Assembly (NCBI GenBank): GCA_009746045.1
Contig: RPFO01000156.1
Span: forward strand, 918,153 to 971,652
DNA: 53,500 nt
Direction of reading: 5' to 3'
From: Mesostigma viride
Lineage: Eukaryota; Streptophyta; Mesostigmatophyceae; Mesostigmatales; Mesostigmataceae
Made by a program: the position numbers and the translations under genes. This document shows positions 9,860 through 20,282 of the stretch, in pieces. Within the stretch, counting starts at the first letter, position 1. Each line of letters opens with the position of its first letter. A model generated the notes under the pieces. It was not told the DNA's origin. It saw only the letters and a list, made by a program, of their open reading frames with translations, and did not search any database.

Positions 9860-11866
9860 ACGGTCCGAGTCAACCGCGTCTACACTGGGCAACGATGCAA
9901 GTAATTGATAAAACCGAGTCCGTCGTAACGAGTAGACGAGCGAGTGCCATGAAAGCATCATGCGATCGGGTGTGTGGTAAACATGCGCTGCATTGGCGTG
10001 TTTCAACGTAACTCACGTGTGTTTGGGATTTCTTCGAAGCGTTCCAGGAAAGGGAAGTTTGCCCGATGGTTGTGGCACACGCCAGTAGCAAAATGCTCGT
10101 CAAAATGCTTCAGTGAGTAACGACACCCACCATAGCTGCCGCCTGATCGATGGCCATGGCGTAGCACCGCGTGGCCCAGCCATTATTGATGCCCGTAGGA
10201 AATATCTCCTCAGATATTAACATGTCGAACGTGGATTAATGGAATAGGCACGAGTGTTTTTTGATCGCCGGGGTTTGGTTTGAACTGAAAATCCACATGG
10301 TAAATTGGCACGTTGACCCCATACTGTGATCTGGGCCAACTCGCTGCTGGGAGACCATGGCATTCCGTCTGTTGCGAGATTGCCATCGTCTATTTAACCA
10401 GCCCAGAGTTCTTCGGCCTGCTACCCAAGGCCACTGGAGCAGCTCCACGTGGTCGTTGCTTCTGCAGACCAATGCTGGCAGCGTGTATTCCATCTCGTTA
10501 TTTTCCACGGTCGCCGGGCAAGCGCGTGCAGGTCAACCGACGTATGCGACGCATCCTGAGGTATGTATCCAGATGGCTGGGCGGTCATTCCGTTATCACG
10601 GATTTGTTAAATTATTTAATCGCCGAACTGCTAGCTCGACCTAACCGTATCGTTCCAGTATGGTGGCTGGGCCAGTTGGCTGACGTACGTCCTGCGCGGT
10701 GCTGGATTAACAAAACCATGGGGCGTTTGTGCGTTATGGTAACACATGCCATGCTAGCCCAGCGTTGGAAGCTAGGCGCCTCGTCCGAGTGCACCATTGT
10801 GCGATGAGGCAATTTTCTCTTTTGTACACTTCATTCCGCCTAAACAATCCAGGATTCTAGACAGTGACACGCACGTCTAGTGACAACGCCCGGTATTTCA
10901 CCTCTGCCAATGATTCTACGATAGCCTTTTTGAGAGGAAGGCCGGCTTGCCGATGCGATAGCTTCGTGCCACGTCGTACATGCAGGCTTCCTGTGGTCCT
11001 TGCTTGGAGGGTCGACAGACCATGGGCTTGCGTAGCTCATATTGGACGGACACGCAGTTTTATCGCCAACCACGTCGCATACTGGCCCAAAACTAGTAGA
11101 TCCCTGACCGTCAGCCATCTTGTTCAAGAACGCTTAATGATAATGTCGCAGGAATGTTTAATGATTCTATGACGTGTTTCTGACGCTAAAATGGTAAGGA
11201 AATAATAGGCATGACTTGCTACATTGACAGGTTGATGGGTAGTGATTTTATTAGCAACGTTACCTGGGCGGAGTAGTCTGTTTTGATCAAGCACAGCTGA
11301 TGTGATATATTTATGTATATGTATCGTCAACCCACCACCACCACCATCATCATTGCCACCACATACGCATGCGCCCGTGCACACACACACAATCCCCCCC
11401 ATCCTCCCCTTTTGCCCTCCGCCTCACACTCCTATGTGTGGTCCCTCACAGATCTTCAGCGCCCCTGCCCTGATTTCTAATCATTTGCCTTCACACGAGC
11501 TCCTTCTCTCCTCAACGCACTCCGTGTATCCACCCCAGGCAACCAGCAATGAGAAACTATTAACTATTCTGGATAACTTCATTGAGAGAGATAGCAAACA
11601 GGATCCCCGAACGTAGTTTCTAACAAGGTCCCATAGTGTAGTTCCTAACAAGACCCCCTGACGGGATCCCCTGGCATGATTTCTGACCAACTCCCCTAAT
11701 CGTGGGTTTCCTTTATTGAATGTTCACTCTGCATGATGCCTTCCTTTGCACAACCCAAAGCCAAACCATTTTTTCTTTCGCACAACAACTTGTTTCCCCC
11801 GGCTCCCAAACTTTCATACCCACTGCGTTTGGCCTTGCCCTCAACCACTTCACCATCCAAAAATAG
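9860..11866. other. Stretch without a convincing gene, 5' flank or intron of the aminopeptidase gene
   Basis: The longest ORF (plus 10313-10807, 164 codons) shows no domain and I reject it. At 11330-11400 are CAC-type and CA-type short repeats. At 11585-11705 is a degenerate repeat around CTAACAAGACCCC. The last 60 bases are pyrimidine-rich and end in an acceptor AG at 11866. Confidence 0.45.
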
Positions 11867-12025
11867 ATCGTGGGCCCCGACGAGCTTACCCCCGGCATCA
11901 AGGTGAGCGAGTACGCGGCCCGTCGCGCAGCGCTGTTGGAGCGGCTGCCCCCCAAGAGCGCTGTCCTGCTCACGTCACAACCCGCGCAGTACATGTCGGG
12001 CATCATACCGTACCCGTACCGCCAG
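11867..12025 (+). CDS. Aminopeptidase P N-terminal domain (AMP_N), exon A
   Basis: The 53 codons lie between an acceptor (CCAAAAATAG|ATCG) and a donor (CGCCAG|GTGAGT), phase 0 at both ends. The peptide has the AMP_N signature of Xaa-Pro aminopeptidases of the ICP55/XPNPEP3 group: ELTPGI near the start, an EYAARRAALLERLP helix, then SAVLLTS and IPYPYRQ. In those enzymes this domain precedes the metal-dependent creatinase-fold peptidase domain that trims N-terminal residues, often in mitochondria. A GTG at 11870 is not a start; the reading frame enters from an upstream exon not identified here. The exon joins in frame to 12756-12822. Confidence 0.85.
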
Positions 12026-12755
12026 GTGAGTGCGGGGGGGGGGGGTGCTAGGGGGGGCAGGGGTGTGGGGGGTAGTGCTATACAGGGCATGGGGTACAGG
12101 GCAGTGAAAATTTGGTCGGATACTCAGATTTGGACACCGGACCTATAGCACGATTTCGCGACTTTAGGGGTCTCCTGATCCTAAAGCATCCCAAACTATT
12201 GCCCAACTGCGAAAAGGCTCGTTACGGGAGAGCGGTGCTTGTGTGTCTGAAATTCCCTCATATTTACCAGCGGACATCATCTAACTGCGCCAGCCCCAGG
12301 GGGGTGAAAGTGACTCACTGTGTAAGTAATAGACAGCGGGGCACAGAATAGGGGGGCATGCGGCAGGCCCATGGTATAGAAACCAGGCATAAGGCCTCCA
12401 CATAGAAACCAAGCGTAAAGCACCCATATAGAAAGCATGCGTAAGGCCCCCACATAGAAAGCATGCGTAAGGCCTCCATATAGAAACCTGGCATAAGGCC
12501 TCCATATAGAAACCAAGCGTAAGATATATGTGTGTCTAGCTTTGCGTACCGCCTAGGACGCCACCCTGGCATGCATGCATGTCGCTGCCCCTCACAACGC
12601 TGTTGTCTACTGCCCCATTCATCTCGGCGTTGCCCTTCATCTTCTGAATCCGCCCTGCCTCATGAGTCCCAAAGGGGCTCCTGCCTACTGACCTAAAGAG
12701 AGGTAGTGGCTCCTGCCCTCGTGGCTGGGCTTTCCTTGCTCTGATGCTGTCGCAG
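12026..12755. other. Intron between the two aminopeptidase exons
   Basis: The 730-bp intron is phase 0. It includes a G-run after the donor, and a degenerate 26-bp tandem repeat (about six units, 12370-12523) built on AAGGCCTCCATATAGAAACC. Confidence 0.75.
12370..12523. repeat. Degenerate 26-bp tandem repeat in the intron
   Basis: About six units alternate GCGTAAGGCC and CATATAGAAA motifs. The frames through it produce repetitive hydrophobic ORFs on the minus strand that I do not count as genes. Confidence 0.8.
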
Positions 12756-12822
12756 GACGCCGATTTCTTCTACTTCACGGGGCTGACACAGCCAGCCTGT
12801 GCGATGCTGCTCGAGAGAGGAG
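12756..12822 (+). CDS. Aminopeptidase P N-terminal domain, exon B
   Basis: A 67-nt exon follows an acceptor (GCTGTCGCAG|GACG) and ends at a donor (GGAG|GTAGGG). It supplies DADFFYFTGLTQPACAMLL, the continuation expected after IPYPYRQ in exon A; family members have QDADYLYITG-type sequence here. It leaves the frame in phase 1. The next exon, and the whole catalytic domain, are not visible in the remaining window. The following intron is loaded with tandem repeats and then the copia element. Either a very long intron or truncation of the gene would explain this. Confidence 0.82.
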
Positions 12823-12984
12823 GTAGGGCGGTCATGAATCGTGTCCAGAAGTATGATGATCAGTGCATGACAACGATGACGATGGCGATTACGACCACCA
12901 ATACCAACACCAACACGACCAACAACACCATCCTTCCTTCCTGTGGGTTGGTTCTCAGCATCAGCCCCCCACACCCACACTCAC

Positions 12985-13122
12985 CCTACTAATGCTACCT
13001 ACTAATGCTACCTACTAATGCTACCTACTAATGCTACCCACTAACTAATGCTACCTACTAATGCTACCCACTAATGCTACCTACTAATGCTACCTACTAA
13101 TGCTACCTACTAATGCTACCGC
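12985..13122. repeat. 13-bp tandem repeat (TACTAATGCTACC)n
   Basis: About ten copies, a few shortened. Every unit contains TACTAAT, one base from the yeast-type branch-point heptamer TACTAAC. It sits in the intron after aminopeptidase exon B. Confidence 0.92.
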
Positions 13123-13170
13123 TAGCAATAAAGCTCATGTACTGGTAATCTTTCAGGCCTGCGCTCATCG

Positions 13171-13492
13171 ATCTGGTTGCTGGTTGCTGGTTGCTGGTTG
13201 GTGGTTGGTGGTTGCTGGTTGCTGGTTGCTGGTTGCTGGTTGCTGGTTGCTGGTCGTTGGTCGCTGGTCGCTGGTCGCTGGTCGCTGGTCACTGGTCGCT
13301 GGTCGCTGGTTGCTGGTCGCTGGTCGCTGGTCGCTGGTCGCTGGTCGCTGGTCGCTGGTCGCTGGTCGCTGGTCGCTGGTCGCTGGTCGCTGGTCGCTGG
13401 TCGCTGGTCGCTGGTCGCTGGTCGCTGGTCGCTGGTCGCTGGTCGCTGGTCGCTGGTCGCTGGTCGCTGGTTGCTGGTCGCTGGTCGCTGGC
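13171..13492. repeat. 7-bp tandem repeat (TGGTCGC)n, about 45 copies
   Basis: Heptamer array starting as TGGTTGC variants and settling into TGGTCGC. Because 7 is not a multiple of 3, all frames stay open and give repeat ORFs on both strands. Confidence 0.97.
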
Positions 13493-13508
13493 CGTCTCAG
13501 CAACCTCT

Positions 13509-14156
13509 AGTTAGCATTTTGGGCAACCAATATGCTAAGTGGATGCAGTTTGGAAAAACCTTTCCAACGCCGTGCTGACCGCCTGAAACAGACAAGGGAC
13601 GAGAAAGATATGAGGTCCCGAAGTCCTAGCCGTCCGTGGCCGACTAGGGTACAGTCCTCTGGTATAGTGGACAGGACACGTGGCAGGCCGTGCCTGCACA
13701 GGCTTAGCCTGACTATCACGTGACTGTGGTCCACGTAGACCAGAGGAGCAGCAGCCTGTGGCTGGTGGAATACAGGACTGGCACAGGTCTACAAGGATAC
13801 TAGGCCTTGCAGGCTTGTGACAGGTCCTGTACTTCCTAGGTTGCAGAGTCTAGGCAAATCCAGTTCGTCCTGGCTCTGCACTGATGCCAGTGGACGTTGA
13901 GGATTTGCTTGCCTGCCTGCACGTGCCTCGTCACGCCGATGGGAACGAGGAACAACGCAAAGGATATAGCTTGGTCATGGGGGATGACCAGCTATCTTGG
14001 CAAGCACGAACCGAGGCTCCCACATTGGACGTGGAACCGCTCACCGTGGTCGTGGCTTGGTGCACGGGTTAAAAGGTTGCTGCCTTTGCAACTTTGGCTC
14101 ATCCCGTTGTGTGGCGTGAGAGACCAGGAACTCACAGTTCTGGCTGCTCGCTAACT
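13509..14156 (+). repeat. 5' LTR of the copia element
   Basis: 648 bp, matching 21289-21939. The ends AGTTAGC...GCTAACT are inverted and perfect. They lack the common TG...CA ends. No recognisable tRNA primer site directly follows at 14157. Confidence 0.95.
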
Positions 14157-14413
14157 CGTACTATTGCATTTCTGTTTGCAAGGTTTTTCATGTCGGCCGA
14201 GGCTCGGGTCGAGACACCTGAGTCATCCCCAGGCGCGAAGCAGCTCCCGAGTTGCCAGCGCGCGAAACGCATTTTCCCCTATTCCCACCCATCCAACGCT
14301 TCTACATTTGTGCAAGCCGCCTACGTTGCGAGGGGCCTTGCGGAAGGAGGTTGGGTCGCTGTGTTCGGAACGCAGCAGGGCCGTCGGCAAACGACCCGTG
14401 GTGATGAGGATAA

Positions 14414-15279
14414 GGGCGACGACGTCGCCAGGGGAAACGGGCGGGTCTGCACGGAGCGCTCGTCGCTATTCGCGACGAAATTGCTTCGTTGATCTACAGT
14501 TTGGAGGTTGCGTACCAGGGCGGGCACGTCACCATTCAGGCGCTGGACTTAGCGCGTGAAACGCTGGGCCAACTGGTGGCCATTTGTTTAGGTGGAACCA
14601 GATTGTATAACCACTGGGTGGCGACAAGCTCGCTGGGGGAGGGGACCGACGCGTCACATATCATACGGGACGCGCAGACGCGCGAGCCGATAGTCCGTGG
14701 GATTCGGCTGAAGTGGTGGCTCAGACGTGTGAGCACCTGGTCAACATCTGATCCAAGAGGCGCGTGGTCACGCCGATCACTGGGTGATCACTACGCGTCC
14801 ACCGGCATTTGGTCGACCTTGGATACACCGAGGTTGCAGAGCAGGCCGGGGGCGTGTGGGCCAACGGTGACAGTCATCACCGGTCGGGACGTCACCGACG
14901 AGGATTTTCACAGCGAGTTCGTGGATCGCCCAACGGGCATCATAGCTCGTTCGTCACAGCAGATTGACGAAGGGGACGGCACAAACGAGGCTACTCAGCT
15001 CGGCGTAGGGCGGAGTTGCATATCCCGTTTGAGCCAGAACACGATTCGCTGAGATTGGTCGGGGGTCACGGAACGACAGGCGGGTGGTGGCAGTCGGTGG
15101 GTCAGGAACTTCAGTGGTATCGCCGTGGCAGTGCGCCTAGGCTGCCGGTAGAGCAGACACCAGCCGGGAGGCCGGTGAGCCGTGTGCTAGGTCCTTACAA
15201 CGCGGAGGAGGTCCGCTCAGTTCCACGCGTGGGGACACCGGTGGCACGCACAGCGCAGGAGCGTGAGGAGGAGGCATAG
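14414..15279 (+). CDS. Leader ORF of the copia element, unknown function
   Basis: Between the 5' LTR and gag lies a coding-like stretch of about 290 codons in two frames. The first runs from after the stop at 14411 to 15052, with helical amphipathic sequence (GALVAIRDEIASLIYSLEVAY) early on. The second resumes near 15016 and ends at a TAG at 15279. A single frameshift near 15020-15045 would connect them. It resembles none of the standard retroelement proteins. Composition differs from the Lys-rich gag downstream. Possible readings are an accessory protein, an N-terminal gag extension, or captured sequence. Confidence 0.35.
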
Positions 15280-15374
15280 CTGGGAGCAGCCAGCGGCTTC
15301 TTCAGGCAGCACCAGCGCTTGAGCCTGTTTTCCTTGTCTATCGCCTGTTTTGTTTTGCCATCCCACTGTATATA

Positions 15375-16716
15375 ATGCCTCGTGGCAAACCGGGAGACGG
15401 CGACAAGGGCGAGATGGAGGCACCGGCTGGAGCAAGCCAGGAGCCTCGGCAAGACAAGGAGCAGCTGGTGGGAGAGGCGATCCCAGCCAGCGACGGCGAT
15501 GGGGGAAAGAGACCAGGCAGCAAGAGACGGCACGAAGACTCGGTGGAGGAGGCGCGCAAGGCGGGCAACAGGGCAACTGATGCAATAACGGTGGCAAATG
15601 GGCAACCTGCCGTGGAGAAGCGTAAGAGGGACCCTCCGCTGACGGCAATGGTAAGAGGCCTCACGTGGATGTGCTCTCCCCTGTGCCTGCTGGCCAAGTG
15701 GTGCGTTGTTGTGACACCCGCTGTGGTGGAGCCAGTGAAGGCGCTGCCAGGGTCGAGACCTCACATGAGTGCTGTCACTGTTATGAATGGACAAAAGCCT
15801 CTTAACCCACCACTAGCACAGGAAGCTTTGACAAGTGGCTAGAGGACATGGAGCTGTTGTGTGCTCCGTGGACCCCACTGTCAACCTAGTGCAAGTGTTT
15901 CACTCGTCCACGTGCAACAGGGACTCGTCAGAGCGTGTCAGGGAAAAGGCTAGGACTGCTGTCAAGGATAAGCTAACCTGGGCACAGTTCCTGGATGGGT
16001 TGAGGGAGGAGTTCTCTGACAAGGTTCTCAACCTCACCAACTATTAAACATCAGTATGACACCTTTGAGATAGTGGGCCTGTGGCAGAGGAATGGGCTAG
16101 GCTCAACCGTATCAGACAAGGGGGCCAAGTATGGCTTCCTGGTCACAGATAGGGCCTTGGCAGACTATTTCCTGGACCGTATGGGTTTGAGTGTGGATGG
16201 GAGGAACGGTGCCCGCATGTTTCTTAACCAGACTGATGGCTCCTTGCGTGCTCTGGAGCTTGTAATCCTCAGCATAAGGAAGCCAGATCCTGCCTGCAAA
16301 GCTATCCAGTCCCATGGCAGCAATGCCACCTCCGCTGTGCAGGGCCAAGGTGATGTCCCCGGGTACCCAGCCCGTGATGGGGCAAGGCCCAACAAGCGTA
16401 AGCGCTTCAGGCGCCAGAGGCAGGGGGCTCAGGGTGGCAAGGGTGCAGGTTCCCAAGGAGGGGTTGGGAGCCAGCAAGCTGGTGGTCAGCAGGGTAAGGG
16501 TGGCCAAGGGCAAGGCAAGGGCCAAGCTCAAGGCAACCAGGGCAAGCAGGGTGGACAGTCTCAGGGAGGCCAGGGAAGCCTGGCAAGGGTGGGGCTGGGT
16601 CTGGGAAGAAGGGTGGAGCATGCTTTGTGTGTGGCAAGGAAGGTCACTGGCGTCGTGAGTGTCCTGACAGGAAGGCCAAGCCTGCTGGGGCAGGGGGCCA
16701 GTCTGGGCAGCAGTGA
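15375..16716 (+). CDS. gag: gag of the copia element (frameshifted)
   Basis: Begins at the ATG at 15375 with a charged N-terminus, then loses frame near 15835-15850 and 16047-16072. The pieces include FDKWLEDMELLC, as in copia gag, and a helical part ending at 16047 (AQFLDGLREEFSDKVLNLTNY region). A long Gly/Gln-rich tract follows. A CCHC zinc knuckle, CFVCGKEGHWRREC, is encoded at 16621-16662 in the frame that stops at 16716. Gag coats the RNA genome in the particle, and the knuckle binds nucleic acid. At least three frame changes are needed to read it through. Confidence 0.75.
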
Positions 16717-17080
16717 CTAGCATCATCCCCTGTAAATAGTCAATCACCCCTTGGGGAAGGTGTGCTGGATGTACATAAGGATGGGGGTGTGCCCCTTGTG
16801 CAGCACCAAGGGTGTAAAGATGTTGTTCTTCCACTGGATTGCAATAACAATGCTGCAGCTGAATTCCCTATGCCTCATGCAGGTGGTGGGTCTCCAGCAG
16901 GTGCTGGCCTGGAGGGCCAAGGGACCTTGCTGGAAGGGCCTGGAGCGGTCCAGGGTGCAGGACCTGACTTGGGGCGTCAGGATGGCCTGCAGGGAAGCCC
17001 TGGAACCTCAGGAGTGGATCATGTGTCCCCACACACGGTTCAGACGTCTCGCCAGGTCAGTACTGACAGAGTGCTGAGCT

Positions 17081-18831
17081 ATGCTGAGGCTGGCCATAGT
17101 TGCATCACATATGTTTGGGCATTCTGGGCAGGCAGCAATGTTTGCTTGGAAGCTAGGTAGGGAGCCTTTGTGGGAGGCATGCCAGGCTGCTGCTGAGAAC
17201 TGTGGTTGCCAGGAGAATGCTGTTCACCCACCTCAGTCCCATGCTAGGGAGCCTGCTAGGGAGCGTGGCGACATCCAGATGGATATCCAGCATATCAGGG
17301 GCTTGTATATATTGGTGGGGTGGACAGGTTCAGCAGATACAGGCTGATAGACGTTCTGCCTGGTATGCAGGAGCACCACTTGTTGTTGGGTATGAAGGCC
17401 CTGATCCCAGGCTTTGGGGTGTGCAAGAGTGTGCAGGCAGACTTGCAGTTTGACTGTTTGCTCAAGCATCAGGACCAGCTGCCTTGTAAGCTGGTAGTAG
17501 TCCCCAGGGAGAGTCATGGGCAGCAAGGGGCTGTAGAGAGATCCATACGTGAAGTGAAGACAGTGGTGCTAGCAGCAGAGTCAGTGCCACTTGTGGCATC
17601 TGCCTTAGAGAGGGCAGCCTGGTGTAAGGGGATAGAAGAGCAGCTGAACCACAGGGTTAACTATTACTTTGATGGTGTGGCTGTCTCTCCCCTGGCCCTG
17701 CAGTATAGCTTGTTGCCTGAGAACGTGGTGCAGGCCAGTCTTAGGAAGGCAGATAGGTTATTTGCCCAGCTGAGACGTAAGGACAAGAACTGGAATGTGC
17801 TGAGGCCTCAGGTGGGGCTGAAGGTCAGGATGTGGAAGGAACCATCTATTCCAGGCAAGCGGGGGAAGTGGCAGGATGGGGTTGTCACTCGTGTGGAAGA
17901 AGCTAACAGATCTTGCCTGGTGGCTTTGGAAAAGGATCCAAGGCACGTGTACAGGTTGTCCTGGGCTCATGTCAAGGAAAGAAGGCCACATGCAATCTGG
18001 CCTGCAGACGGGCCAGGCCCTCCCAGCTGGGTTGAGGAGCCAGGCCAGAGCCAGGCAGCAGCAGCTAACAATCCTCTGGTGGTGGATGATGGTCTGTCCC
18101 TGCTGGAAGATGACGAGCAGGAGGCTGCTGAAGCAACTGTCACAAGGCCAGAGGGGACGGGGCAGCCACCTAAGGCCCGGGGGCCTCTCATGGCGGACGT
18201 CATCCGAGCACTCATGCGCAGCAAACATGATCCCAAGGTATCCAAGCTCACGGGGTGGGGGTCGTGCTGGGCAGCTACAATGGAGGTAGATACCAACTCA
18301 CAGGTGTCTGTCATCAGGGAAGAGGATGCTGTAGGCTTACAGATGTCCCATCCCAGTTGCCTTGCTGTGTCTGATTTCTCAGGAAAGGTGTCCATGAAGA
18401 TCCTTGGGGAAGTGAGTGTGCCTATCTTAGGGGTGCCCACCACGTTCTGTGTGGTAGAGGGCTATAAGGGGCCTGCCATTCTGGGTCAGAACTTCTTGTG
18501 CATGCCAGGGGTTACTTTGACCTCTGATGAGTTGGCACTAGAAGGCAGGGGCAGCCTCCCCCTTGAAAGATATCACTATTCCCAGGGTCTTGCAGTGGCG
18601 GTGAAGGCTGTTAGGAGTCAGCCAGCTGAGGGTCCTCAAGGTCAGGAGCCCATAGCTGAGGACTTGTTGATAATCCCAACCACCTTTGATCCAAGGCAGT
18701 TAGGGGTAAACAGGTACCAGATAGCTGCTCACAGTCCTATTCCCTGGCGCCAGCTAGTCGAGATGATGCAAGCCCCAAGATGGCTAAGGCATGGACTCTT
18801 GGCTTTGTTGCTTCTGGGCATGAGTGGATAG
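17081..18831 (+). CDS. pol: Copia pol: integrase followed by retropepsin-like domain
   Basis: The integrase zinc region (HMFGHSG, then Cys residues) is at 17081-17290. A frame change near 17320 leads into a 503-codon open frame, numbered from 17320. It carries FSRYRLIDVLPG at the start, ADLQFD (D41) and GAVERSIREVK (E73), which fit the second and third integrase catalytic acids. An integrase tail lies at about 160-225. Then at residues 318-400 comes a retropepsin-like fold: EVDTNSQVSVI (D324; Asn replaces the usual Gly of DTG) and ILGQNFL. The next ORF overlaps by 142 nt in the -1 frame (open from 18690), so frameshift translation is possible. Confidence 0.8.
18247..18534 (+). other. Retropepsin-like domain placed between integrase and RT
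   Basis: Within the 17320 frame, the segment has the D-T-x-S motif, a mid-region beta pattern and ILGQNFL, the pattern of retroviral-type aspartic proteases. No DTG/DSG motif is visible between gag and integrase (16717-17080), where copia protease normally lies. Confidence 0.65.
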
Positions 18832-20282
18832 TTTCCAACTGTGCAGAACCTGTGGATGAGCTGCCAGAAGTTCACCAGCTGCTCAGATTGATGTTTGTCC
18901 TCAAGCTCAAGGAGGTTGATGGTGTCCAGGTGCCACATGTCAGACCAGTTGTAACCGAGTATCATGGCACTGGCCAGTTGTTAGATGAGGAGCTCTATAC
19001 TCCAGGGATGCTGCATGACACGTGGAGGATTCTGCTGTGTATATTTCTGTCTTTTCTGGTTAAGGGTGTGCCCTATAGCTCTGTGCTGATTGATTTCAAG
19101 AGGGCTTTTCTCAAGGGTGACCAAGATCAGGCTAGGCAGACTTGGAGAGATATCCCTCCTTTCTTTGTGACTGTACCTGCTGTATGGAGAGCAGAGATAA
19201 AGGCCAGGTACCTGAGAATTCTGAAAGGGTTGGAAGGTCTCAGGTCCAGTCCCATTATCTGGAGAAAGAGCCTAGAGAAATTCTTGAAGAATACTTGTGG
19301 GTTTTCTGTGTCTCCAGTGGATCCCTGTTTGTTCCAAGGGTCCCACAATGGCCTTCCTGTCTTTGCCTCACTGCATGGTGATGACCTGCATCTCATAGGT
19401 CCACCAGACTGGGTTGAGGCTGTCTTGGCTAAGATCCAGAAGCGGTTTGAGCTGGGTAAGATACAGCACATGGTGGAGAATGAGCCTATGGTCTTCTGTG
19501 GCATGCAGGCTACGTTGTTCCAAGCCAAGGGCTCGTGGTTCATCAGGATGGAGGGTGGTAAGGACTACCCACAGCAGATTGTAGATGCATTGCAGGAGCC
19601 CATCACGCAGGCTAGGTGTGCTACCATCAGGGGCATGCTGGCATGGCTTGCAAGTATATGTGCCCCTGACTTGCTGGTTCTGAGTCGACTTACTGATTCC
19701 CAGCTGGTTGAGGTGGGTGCTGAGAGTGTGGTGCAGGCTGTCATGATGTCTCCCCCTCTCATACTGGGTCCTGTGGATTTGTACAAGCCCCTTGACATGG
19801 TTCTCTATGTGGACAGTTCTATGGATAATAGGAAGGTCACAGAGGTCAGGGGCAGGGCAGCAGCATTAGTTACCCTGGAGCAAGATCACACCTCACTTGT
19901 TACCTGGTACAGTCGGTTGCAGAACAGGGTTACACCCAGCAGTGATATTGCTGAGTGCAGGGCAATCTGTGAAGGGCTGCATACTGCTCTTTACTTGAGG
20001 GAGCTCTTCTACCAGCTATGTCAAGTGGCTTCCTGTAGGTTGCAGCTGCACACACTGGTGAGGACTGATAGCATGGGCATGGTGCAATTTGTGCACAGGC
20101 AGCTGGCCAGGAGCAGGGACCTTGACTACTTGTTGCTCAAGGAGATGTCCTACCTAGCTCACATTGAACATGTGCCTGGTGTGGACAACCCTGCAGATGC
20201 CCTCACCAAGCTGGAGGAGAAGGCGGAGAGGCAGTACCCCCTGCTCCGTGGGCTCATGGACCCCTTACACGGGCGGCCATAG
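18690..20282 (+). CDS. pol: Copia reverse transcriptase and RNase H
   Basis: Open from 18690, first ATG at 18780 (500 codons). The RT palm aspartates are D105 in LIDFKRAFLKG and D201-D202 in HGDDLHLIG, where copia elements normally have YVDD. RNase H is at about 335-475 with D345 (YVDSSMDN), E392, D430 (RTDSMG) and D447, then the copia-type ending VDNPADALTK. This is an uninterrupted frame of normal RT-RNase H length. It converts the RNA genome to DNA in the particle. It lies in the -1 frame to the preceding integrase-protease ORF. Confidence 0.92.
   Translation, partial: SKAVRGKQVPDSCSQSYSLAPASRDDASPKMAKAWTLGFVASGHEWIVSNCAEPVDELPEVHQLLRLMFVLKLKEVDGVQVPHVRPVVTEYHGTGQLLDEELYTPGMLHDTWRILLCIFLSFLVKGVPYSSVLIDFKRAFLKGDQDQARQTWRDIPPFFVTVPAVWRAEIKARYLRILKGLEGLRSSPIIWRKSLEKFLKNTCGFSVSPVDPCLFQGSHNGLPVFASLHGDDLHLIGPPDWVEAVLAKIQKRFELGKIQHMVENEPMVFCGMQATLFQAKGSWFIRMEGGKDYPQQIVDALQEPITQARCATIRGMLAWLASICAPDLLVLSRLTDSQLVEVGAESVVQAVMMSPPLILGPVDLYKPLDMVLYVDSSMDNRKVTEVRGRAAALVTLEQDHTSLVTWYSRLQNRVTPSSDIAECRAICEGLHTALYLRELFYQLCQVASCRLQLHTLVRTDSMGMVQFVHRQLARSRDLDYLLLKEMSYLAHIEHVPGVDNPADALTKLEEKAERQYPLLRGLMDPLHGRP

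Noticed and set aside
10313-10807. 164-codon ORF as a gene
   Set aside because: No domain, no splice sites, an equally long minus-strand ORF overlaps, and composition is irregular.
13100-13578. ORFs with WSLVAGR or TSDQRPA repeats
   Set aside because: Artefacts of the 7-bp tandem repeat, present in three plus frames and one minus frame.
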